A DNA stretch of 64,000 bases from Diphasiastrum complanatum (taxonomy: Eukaryota; Streptophyta; Lycopodiopsida; Lycopodiales; Lycopodiaceae): assembly GCA_029204225.1 (NCBI GenBank), contig CM055111.1:3457246-3521245 (forward strand). The letters are read 5' to 3'. Below the pieces are notes generated by a model. It ran no database searches. It was not told the DNA's origin and worked only from the letters and a program-made list of their open reading frames with translations. Within the stretch, counting starts at the first letter, position 1. Every line of letters starts with the position of its first letter. The position numbers and the translations under genes are program-made. Positions 55,586 through 64,000 of this stretch are shown here, piece by piece.

Positions 55586-55915
55586 GTACAAAGTGTACAT
55601 CAGATAGATGACTCAAAGGTGTTGACGTGGACGAGTTTGTCGCATTCCTTGCATATTTTGGAGGTAGACTTCGGTCATATTTCTGAAGTATGCTTGGGTC
55701 ACATACTTCGCATATTTTTCGGAAGTAGTTGGAACCATTATTCGTTGAAATAGTCACATTTCGCATTTTTTGCCTTTTGAAAAAATGCAAACTGTGCGAC
55801 AAATAGTTCGTTTCTACAGACTATTGCGAAGACAGTGTATTTCTGCAGACTAATAGAAAAGACTGATTTGTTGAAGTTGTTGAAGAGGGACAGATCTTCA
55901 ATATTCATCAAATAC
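55586..55915. other. Unassigned DNA before element B
   Basis: No recognised gene. The final five bases AATAC (55911-55915) are one copy of the element B target duplication. Confidence 0.5.
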
Positions 55916-56617
55916 TGTGAAAGTACTGTACTTTAGGACCATAAATGGATCTACAAAAGATCCACAAGAGTGATTGGATGCTTGCTTAACAATCTATCAA
56001 AAAACTAGACACAAAAAAGTTGATCTAGATTGGCAATTTGACAAACAACAAGCATTAACAATCAAAAGCATTGATAAACATTGAAATCCGAGCCCACACG
56101 TGTGTACTACAGGCTGTAGTACGGCCTTCAACCTGAGAAACAAGTAGAAATTGATTTGGTTTCATTTGGATCACAAAAACTCAATGTACATAGTGAACTA
56201 GCTTGAGATTGCCAATGAGCTCCAAAAATTTTCTTTCTTCTCACTATGGAGAGAGGGAATACATAGCAAATTCGACTTCCTTCTTGAAGTTAGGTGGATT
56301 TCCAGCATGTAATAAGGAAGTTAACTCACTCTCCTTGACCTAAAATGAAACCCTAGTCTATTTCCTAGAGTTATGCTTTGGTAGGTAGCTAGTTGGTCAA
56401 ATTTTCACCTTAAACTTAGGTGTAGGTCCTATAAAGTAGGGATGACCACCAAATAGACATGACCAACTCTCTTGACTTGACCTAACCTACATTAGGATGG
56501 GTTTCCCATGTGGCATCATGGCCTCACATGTGTGGGACCCACTTGTGTACATAATTTACACTATTCTACATGGTTTTTGATCAAGCTAGATTTGCCAATT
56601 TTTGGCAATTCTTCACA
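55916..56617 (-). repeat. 3' LTR of element B
   Basis: 702 bp, TGTGAAGAATTG...TACTTTCACA on the minus strand. G-box CACGTG at 56097-56102. Confidence 0.93.
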
Positions 56618-56626
56618 CTCCTCCTC
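56618..56626 (-). promoter_or_regulatory. Polypurine tract of element B
   Basis: GAGGAGGAG on the minus strand, adjoining the 3' LTR, the same as in element A. Confidence 0.85.
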
Positions 56627-56676
56627 AAATTTAGCTTGATCTATTTACAACTCTCTTGATAGATCAATGAAAGCTT

Positions 56677-56827
56677 TTAGAAGTGTCTAAAAAATCCAGC
56701 TACAAAGAAGGAACTTTTGAGACTCCAATAGAGAATGATGTCCATGAAGGATCTTTCACCACCTCTTAGAGGATCCCTTACAAGATGTTCCATAAATGTG
56801 TCTATATACATGTAGCACACTTCAAAA
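56677..56827 (-). pseudogene. RT/RNase H junction remnant of element B
   Basis: A frame shifted from the main ORF reads YIDTFMEHLVRDPLRGGERS and FMDIILYWSLKSSFF, like the RT/RNase H connection of element C (SIDTPMEQIVKDP, FEDITLFRSLVGS). The 69-residue frame containing it (from 56886) is identical in A and B. Confidence 0.55.
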
Positions 56828-58984
56828 CTAAACATCATGCCAAGCCATGGATTCCAAGGCATTTTGTGCACTTGAAGATACATCAATTAAAATATTAAGT
56901 GCATAAATAATGTTGCCAAAGACAACTTGTCTTGCTTGATCCATATGATTGGGCCTAGATGGCTCCATCTTGATATTCAAGGTTCTTCTTGGAGTCCTCG
57001 GCTCTTGAGCTTGCTCCTCCACTTGACTTGACTCCAAACCATCAATGAATTGAATAAGGTGTTGATCCAAAGGTGATTCTTCAAGTTTACAAATCTTCCA
57101 CTCTTGAAAGATCACATTTCCACCATTGACAAATTCTTTGGCTGAAAACAAGTAGATTCTACAATCTCTACTTGAAGAGCAAAACATTACCATTATTCCT
57201 ATCATTGAAATAGGATAATCTTTGGTCCTTACATTGGAATGATCATGTTCAAAGCATGTGGACCCAAAGATTTCCAATACAAATGATGTTTCATCTTTTA
57301 TGACACTATTCAAACTATTACAGAAATAGTTATCCAATGAAATTGCTTTATCAACAACAAATGTAGATTTCAAAGCATCCCATTTCATTGTCTTGTCATA
57401 CAAAGTAATAAACACCATGAATCTTAAAGGTAAGAAACAAATCACCTCATATCTACTAATACTTTCCAAAAAGTATTCAAAGATAGTAGACTCTCCAATG
57501 CTCACCACCCTTGCAAGATGCACACTTGAGTGGACAATTTGCATGCAATTTGATGACTCGGACATTGTCATTGAGGACTCCCTTGGAACTCTCATGATTT
57601 GAGGCTGATCCTCAAGATCTTCCTCCTTTTGATGCTCCTCCTCAATGCAAGCAAGATCACACTTTGCCAAGATCTCCTCTTGAGTGATCTCCTCCTTTGC
57701 CAAGCTCATTCTTTTAAAAGCAACACTAGCTTCCAACTTAAACAATCTTCCATGTTTAAATCCCTTTGCAATGCAAACATCATTCTTCAAGATGAAGCAA
57801 ACACCATGCTTAAAGTGGACATCCAAACCACTTTCTAAGAGTAGACCAACACTAAGCATATTCTTGGTGATTGATGATACATAAAGGACATTTTCTAGAT
57901 CCATGCATTTTGAGGATTCTAGACACAAAGAGATGGTGCCAACACCATCTATCCTACACTCTTCATCATTTGTAGTAAAGACAAACTTTTTAGCATCATT
58001 GAATGAGTGTAAGGTTGAGAAAAAGTCCTTTTCACAAGACATGTGGGAGCTAGCCCCACTGTCAATCCACCAATTGTCTCTTGAATTGCTATTGCTTGTT
58101 GGTGAGGATGTAGATGCCATCAAGAATACATCTACTTCATCCTCCTCCTCCTCCTTTGCAAGGTTTCCTTGTTTGTCCTCCTCCACTTGTGCTCTTAGCC
58201 TCTTGTAGCATTTAGATGCATAATGCCCCTTCTTTCCACAAAAGAAGCATTTTTGCTTTGACTTGTCCTTTGAGCTTGATGCATCATCCTCTTCTTTGGC
58301 CTCCTTTGGATGCTTCTTCTTTCCATTGGTCTTCTTTTTGCCCTTGAATGAGAAATTGGCTTTCTCATCACCATCCTGCAAAGACAAGGAACTCATCCTA
58401 GATTTTGCATGGAGCATCCTACATTCTTCAGCCACTAATACACTGTGAAGTTTTTCTATAGTTGGCAAAGTGTCTTGGATGGCAAAACTTTGGACCAAAT
58501 TTGCAAAGTCATCTCCTAGACCATTAAGGACAATTTGTACAAGCTCTCCATCATGAATCTTCTCTCCAATGGAAGCCAACTCCCTATTTAGAGACTTGAT
58601 TCTGAGTACATAATCCTGTTCACTCTCCTCACTTCTTCTCATGCTTTGCAAAATTTGATTTCTAAGCATAAGAACTCTAGAAGTGTTGCTAGACTCATAG
58701 ATTTATTTTAAAGACTCCCAAGCCTCTTTAGCACTAGTACATGCTGATACTTCTCTCAACAAATCATTGCTCACATTCATCTTCACACAATGAAGTGCAA
58801 GCCTAGATCTCTTCTTGTATCTAGCTAACTCCTGTGCACCTAGAGGTTCATCTTCATCTTCAATCAAGAACTCATAAAGGTCTTGGAGCACTAAGAGTGA
58901 CTCCATTCTAACCTTCCAAATAGCATAATTTGTAGAATTCAACCTCTCACTAGCTTCTAGAAGGTATGCTCCAGCAGATCCCAT
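56828..58984 (-). CDS. gag: Gag-protease-integrase-remnant ORF of element B, one in-frame TAA
   Basis: The start ATG is at 58984 (MGSAGAYLL). The frame runs to a TAA after SLK (58703-58705), the same stop as in A, then stays open for more than 613 codons to 56828. Counting from the ATG at 58669: Gag C-terminal half, CCHC knuckle CFFCGKKGHYASKC at residues 141-154, and protease WIDSGASSHMS with DSG at 203-205 intact. A pre-integrase block follows (LENVLYVSSITKNMLSVG), then an integrase-like region from about 330 to 540. There the first catalytic Asp is Ser (HSSVH, 380-384), the middle of the core is missing, and the flank CFEH...GIMV...CRIYL (about 472-507) remains. RT and RNase H domains are absent. 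A long frame kept open across a non-catalytic integrase region is unusual for a decaying copy. A product would require readthrough or internal initiation, neither of which is shown. Confidence 0.75.
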
Positions 58985-59006
58985 CTTACTAGTGACTTCT
59001 ACAAAC

Positions 59007-59354
59007 AAGAAATAGATTTGATTGACTTGAAACTCACAAAGGTCTCACACTTGCAGTGTTTCACTCAAATTTGATTTCTATTCCAACAAATGGACTTATA
59101 ATCACAGTTCTATCACTCCCTCACAAAGCTGGAATGAAGATAAGATGAAGTGAAAACTACTTTCAAACAAATCTTGCCAAGAAATGGATTTGATTGTCTC
59201 TAGAAACTCACTAAGGTCTCTCTCTTGTAGTTTTTCACTCAAATTAGATTTCTAATCCAACAAATGGACTTATAATCTCAGTTCTAGCACTCCCTCACAA
59301 AGTTGGAATGAAGATAAGATGATGTGAAATCTACTTACAATCAAATCTTGCCAA
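59007..59354 (-). repeat. Tandem 174-bp leader duplication of element B
   Basis: Copies at 59007-59180 and 59181-59354, matching 2466-2813 of element A unit for unit. Confidence 0.85.
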
Positions 59355-59773
59355 TTTTGGCTATTTTTGGACAAAAAAATGACTTAATCTCTTTCTTCCT
59401 TCTTGGTGTACTTTCAAGACCTGTTTTTAACCTTAATAGGACTTGAAATCAGCCTAGATTAATTAGATTTCATGAAACAAATTCAAATCTAATCAATGGC
59501 AAATGATCTTGGTAGATTATCCTAGGATCTCCACCAAAAATTACACCAATAGCTCACAAATTGAATTTTTTTGGATCAAATGAATACCATGCATTAAATG
59601 CAGGTTCAGAGGTGCCCACACATGTGTACAGTACGTATTTGGACCCCTACCAAGTTTGGGATCAAATCTCCTCACCAAAATCAAGATTCTAGCTTGCCCT
59701 CTCAATACTAGCTTTTAGCACCAAAACTTGCTAAAAATGGATTTGCATTAGATCAATGGCTTATGCTCTTGTA

Positions 59774-59789
59774 CTTGGCTCTGATACCA
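59774..59789 (-). promoter_or_regulatory. Primer-binding site of element B
   Basis: TGGTATCAGAGCCAAG on the minus strand, same as element A. Confidence 0.93.
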
Positions 59790-60491
59790 TGTGAAAGTAC
59801 TGTACTTTAGGACCATAAATGGATCTACAAAAGATCCACAAGAGTGATTGGATGCTTGCTTAACAATCTATCAAAAAACTAGACACAAAAAAGTTGATCT
59901 AGATTGGCAATTTGACAAACAATCAAGCATTAACAATCAAAAGCATTGATAAACATTGAAATCCGAGCCCACACGTGCGTACTACAGGCTGTAGTACGGC
60001 CTTCAACCTGAGAAACAAGTAGAAATTGATTTGGTTTCATTTGGATCACAAAAACTCAATGTACATAGTGAACTAGCTTGAGATTGCCAATGAGCTCCAA
60101 AAATTTTCTTTCTTCTCACTATGGAGAGAGGGAATACATAGCAAATTAGACTTCCTTATTGAAGTTAGGTGGATTTCCAGCATGTAATAAGGAAGTTAAC
60201 TCACTCTCCTTGACCTAAAATGAAACCCTAGTCTATTTCCTAGAGTTATGCTTGGTAGGTAGCTAGTTGGTCAAATTTTCACCTTAAACTTAGGTGTAGG
60301 TCCTATAAAGTAGGGATGACCACCAAATAGACATGACCAACTCTCTTAACTTGAACTAACCTACATTAGGATGGGTTTCCCATGTGGCATCATGGCCTCA
60401 CATGTGTGGGACCCACTTGTGTACACAATTTACACTATTCTACATGGTTTTTGATCAAGCTAGATTTGCCAATTTTTGGCAATTCTTCACA
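59790..60491 (-). repeat. 5' LTR of element B
   Basis: 702 bp. G-box CACGTG at 59972-59977. Followed on the right by the target duplication AATAC. Confidence 0.93.
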
Positions 60492-60496
60492 AATAC

Positions 60497-61091
60497 TTGC
60501 CATTCAAATGTAGAATAGAATAGGAATGGTTACCCTTTGATCCTTGAAAGAAGATTAGTCGGAAGGTAGATGTGGTCGTCCTTCAAGTAGTTCGGCTGTC
60601 AATTCTGTGATTTCTATAGGTATCAAATGAGCAGACATAGAACCTAAAGAGGTTGCATCTGACCTTAGATCAGTGATCAAAATGTGCAGGAAAAATCTTA
60701 AAATAGAAATAGTATCACCAAGGATATCAGTTCTCTATGCACCCAGACCTCACCTCTGTACTCTCATGCACGGAAGCGATATTTCACCACCTATCTGCTA
60801 TTAATATGACAAAACATACTAGAATGAAATTTTTTCTCTTCTGGTTTTGTCGCAAGGCCTCTTGTAGCCTTGAATCCTCCAAGGCGAACGAGAAGGTGTA
60901 ATAGGAGCAGTTGGTTGTTAGAGATAAAGAAATATTAGAGGTCGACCACCCTCCTAATTCATAAAGCCCACTTCTACCAAATTGTCGTCATAATCAAGAG
61001 GGCAAAGATGGGGTTTGGATCTCCAACCGGTGAGTTGTCATGTAGTAATTGATCCAATGGGGAGAGGGCTATGAAACAAAATAGGAGTGGG
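60497..61091. other. Unassigned DNA after element B
   Basis: No gene or repeat family recognised in about 600 bp. Confidence 0.5.
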
Positions 61092-61336
61092 GATCTAGGC
61101 TTGCTAAGGTTTTCAATCTTAGCTTTGGATCTACTCATGGAATAGCCTAGATTTGTGCGGTGTTCATCTTTGTTGCTTTTTCTCTTTTTGGTCGTTTCTT
61201 GGCTTTGTTTATTGGTTCTTATCTACGCATCCTTGGCTCTAGGTCTTCTCCTCAAGAGGTTGGTCTTCTCAAGGGAGGTGAACAGTGAAAGAAATCCTAC
61301 CTACGGATCTTACTGATCACTCCATGGTTTTCTTAA

Positions 61337-61372
61337 TGTGTGTGTGTTGTGTGTGTGTGTGTGTGTGCGTGC

Positions 61373-61429
<57 letters not shown>
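61337..61429. repeat. Compound microsatellite (TG)n-(GA)n
   Basis: Mirror image of the repeat at 51179-51286, with shorter TG and longer GA tracts. Confidence 0.97.
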
Positions 61430-61432
<3 letters not shown>

Positions 61433-62399
61433 TGAAAGTGAAATGGATAGAATTTTATTAAGAAGAGTAGAAGGAGAGCAAATACAAAGGAAATGGCTCC
61501 CTCCGATAGATTTAAAAGGTAAGCCCCCTTCGTTCTGATTTCTTATTGAAGCTCCATCAGGATCACTATCTTGACCATCAAGATCACTTTGTGTTTCTTG
61601 AGGTCAAGTTTTGTTTCCCAACTTAAGAACTTTACAAAAGCTAAGTTTAAAATACTTTATTGAATAACTGTGCTCCATGGCACTTATTAGCCTAAGCCCC
61701 AATATTGGACTCCCACACGCATGATGCCAACTGGTCGCCTGTTTCTAATACTTCCGACTCTCTACTTCAGTTATGTATTGTTTGGGCTTATTGCAGAAGC
61801 CTCGTGCCATATTCAAGAATATTCCATGTCATACCTAGAATTGGACAACGTGGATGATTCGCTAGATCACCATAGTTGATCTAGGAAGTTTTGTTATGTT
61901 TACAATGGAGGCACTACAGTGCCTTCAACAGGTTGCTAAGGATTATCAAAGCCTATTTTTTGAGGATTTCTTTTTGCTAGCTATTCATGACAATCGAGTA
62001 ACTATAATGCCCAAGAATTTTCAGTTGTTTTATAGAATGAGAGATAGATAGATAGGAAAAGGGTTGTGAAAAACAAAACTGATGCTCCCAAAAAAGTAAA
62101 GCACATGAATTTGCAAGCTTCTTCTTTTGAGCAAGATGTACTAAAAATGCGGCCCTCGATGCTGTTGTAGATACAACCACAACAATTTTGGACAATCTTG
62201 TAAATCCTATAGATACTACTATTCCTCCCCATTCTGTAGATAATAGTGCCACGTAATTGCTATGATGGATGCAAGAATCCATTTGTAGGCAAGTTCAAAA
62301 GATCTGTCAAAATCCGACGCGTCAGAATCTTTTACGGCGTAGACATTGGTGCGATATTGACTACAAGCGGTTCTTTTTTTTTGAGAAACTTGCCAACAT

Positions 62400-63009
62400 C
62401 CCACGAAATCTAAAATTTTCAAAACTTTTTCAGATTTCCACCCAATTGTTCTTTGTAAATATTTGGCTAGCTATCATTGTTATGTGCAGCTCCTCTACAG
62501 ATCTAGTTGCACCAAATGGCTATCCATATAATGGATTCTCTACCTCAAACAATATTTTTTTTCAAACTACCTTTATAGATGACTACTCAAGGTATGGATG
62601 GGTATATCTACTTTCCTCTAAAGCACTACTGAAGCTACTACAATTTACCCTAGAATTCACTACAATTTACCTTAGAATTTTCTACAATTTATCTCGAAAT
62701 TCTCTCAGAATTCCTACTTTAACCTTTTGCCATTGCTTTCTTGAAGATCAAATCAAAGGAACTTTACTACTTTCTGTCAACTGGACTACCAATATCCCAG
62801 TATGGTGTCCTTCAAAGGCTCCTTCTCTGATGTTGGCTTTTCTGGTGAACAGCTCTTTTGGATCATGCACGCTTGTAGCATCTTGCAGCCCTAATACCAT
62901 GTTGGAATTCCTCAAGTATAATACAGGATTTAGTGCAGTATGCATATCACACCAACATAACTCAAGAATCCGTAGCTCTCAAAGGGACACAACGAAAGCT
63001 TTTGAATAA
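62400..63009 (+). pseudogene. Copia integrase fragment in module K'
   Basis: The plus frame contains TTFIDDYSRYGWVYLLSSKA (about 62565-62625), the start of an integrase core. The rest of the open frame, through ILRNS-like repeats of CAATTTACCTTAGAATTTTC, has no family resemblance and overlaps the leader, primer site and LTR on the other strand. Confidence 0.65.
62888..62899 (-). promoter_or_regulatory. Primer-binding site in module K'
   Basis: TGGTATTAGGGC on the minus strand; one base differs from the copy at 49989-50000. Confidence 0.75.
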
Positions 63010-63131
63010 CAAGAAACACTATGCATATAGTATAAGTCCCAAACTGCATGGGCTTGACAAGTGTCATCTAACTAGATAGACACATGTTCAAACTTACTAA
63101 CGAAACCCAGGACATGCCCTCGAGCATGAAG
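62900..63131 (-). repeat. LTR 3' part in module K'
   Basis: Minus-strand LTR end (GAATTCCAACA at 62910-62900) matching 49760-49988. Homology stops at about 63131, where a copia integrase begins. Confidence 0.6.
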
Positions 63132-64000
63132 CAGTAGCTACGACCGCCTACTTGCAGAACAGGACAGGCAAATCAAACATTCTTCACACTACTCCACATG
63201 AGGTGTGGTGGGACAACAAGCCAAATCTGGCTCACGTACGTATCTTCGGGTGTGTAGCATATGCACACATTCTAGACATGAAGAGAAAGAAGCTGGATGA
63301 GAAGGTGGAGCAAGGATTCCTAGTAGGCTATGATGTACATTCATCATACTATACAAGATCTACATGTCAGAGAGCAACGAAGTAAAGACTGTCACACGTC
63401 ATTTGACAAAGGAAGAACGATGGCTGACAAAGATCCAGTCAGCTACCAGATTCTCAACAAGTAGTACTACGACCTACCCACACCGACAGAGGGAATAGAC
63501 CTTGAACATCTAGGTCAAGATGTTCAAACTATGAATGAACTAAGTGACAGTTCAAACAATGAGCAGCAAGACCTACAGCCTGTAACCAGAACACCTACAA
63601 CACACAATGGTTTTGTTGTCAATATGAAGAAAAAAAACAAAGCAGTCGCTGATCCTGCACCATCTTCAAGGAGATCTACTAGAGAAAGAAGACAACCTGT
63701 CAGGTACATACCAGACAGCTCAGCTTCTGTATCAGAAGAGTTTTGTGGATTTGGAGGTGAACCACAAACCTATCAAGAAGCTGTTTAATGTCCAAAAAAT
63801 GACAAATGGATAAAGGCCATGGAACACGAGATGGACTCCATGAAGAAGAACAAAGTCTAGACTCTTGAACGAGTGTCAGCAGATAGGAAAATTGTCAAGT
63901 GCAAGTGGGTCTATAGTGCAAAGATCGTATATAGTGAAGTAATCATTATTGGTGTCTATGTTGACAACACACTAATTTTGTCAAAGAGCGACACATTGAT
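63132..64000 (+). pseudogene. pol: Copia integrase C-terminus, linker and deleted RT (element G')
   Basis: Starts abruptly inside an integrase: AYLQNRTGKSNILHTTPHEV, LAHVRIFGCVAYAHI, KKLDEKVEQGFLVGYDV. A frameshifted stretch follows, then the linker (63531-63788: RTPTTHNGFV, RRSTRERRQPVRYIPDSS). After a stop comes the RT start KWIKAMEHEMDSMKKNKV, a stop, then VKCKWVYSAKIVYSEVIIIG joined directly to VYVDNTLILSKS, where the box is YVDN. This is the plus-strand copy of element G (16.1-17.9 kb) with the same RT deletion. It runs off the window. Confidence 0.82.

Larger units (their letters stand above)
55916..60491 (-). mobile_element. Element B: second copy of the element A family
   Basis: 4576 bp on the minus strand, LTRs of 702 bp each, flanked by the perfect target duplication AATAC (55911-55915 and 60492-60496). 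The LTRs differ at about eight positions by eye, near 1 percent, so this insertion looks younger than A. The internal organisation is the same as A, including the 174-bp leader duplication, the gag stop and the integrase remnant. Its main ORF is longer than in A because A's second stop is absent. Confidence 0.94.
61092..63131. repeat. Module K': inverted copy of 49760-51540 with an insertion
   Basis: Collinear with the reverse complement of module K, interrupted by about 600 bp of unrelated sequence at 61430-62035 placed exactly at the edge of the microsatellite. No LTRs or target duplication were identified around the extra 600 bp. Confidence 0.85.

Overview
The window is repeat-dense, AT-rich plant nuclear DNA with no recognisable intact host gene. 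Almost everything that can be named is an LTR retrotransposon of the Ty1/copia type, plus one Ty3/gypsy-type gag relic. The LTRs run TG...CA, and primer-binding sites of the form TGGTATCAGAGC match the 3' end of initiator Met-tRNA, as is usual in land plants. The species cannot be decided from the sequence. I saw no rRNA, tRNA or CRISPR array.

The best-defined elements are named A to E. A (1335-5900, plus) and B (55916-60491, minus) are two copies of one 4.57-kb family with about 700-bp LTRs and perfect 5-bp target duplications (AAATC, AATAC). The family carries gag and protease but only a catalytically gutted integrase remnant and a scrap of the reverse transcriptase/RNase H junction. It is therefore a non-autonomous family that has moved. 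C (18618-24723, minus, 736-bp LTRs) and D (31321-36566, plus, target duplication GATCT) are nearly complete gag-pol elements from related lineages, each disabled by different deletions. E (39353 to about 43830, plus) is a more distant, 5'-truncated copia element with many stop codons.

Region by region: 1-1017 is the 5' end of a further copia element on the minus strand. After A come unannotated DNA and a gypsy gag relic (6844-8226) with a T-rich and minisatellite tract upstream of it. Copia fragments in mixed orientations fill 9.9-12.6 kb, and AT-rich DNA with a degenerate repeat and a hairpin fills 12.6-15.9 kb. Another broken copia pol (16.1-17.9 kb, minus) precedes C. Between C and D lies mostly unrecognised DNA with tandem duplications and a GC-richer patch.

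From 44 to 64 kb the structure is rearranged. Two arms of about 3.7 kb (44955-48657 and 51862-55585) form a large inverted repeat carrying a coiled-coil gene fragment, a copia pol and an LTR half. The centre holds a module (49760-51540) that is itself an inverted copy of 61092-63131. The window ends in a second copy of the 16-17 kb copia family, carrying the same reverse-transcriptase deletion.

The genes do not form a pathway. The most informative theme is defective elements that kept moving: families A/B and possibly G/G' share lesions between copies, which implies trans-supplied enzymes or, for G/G', copying by duplication.
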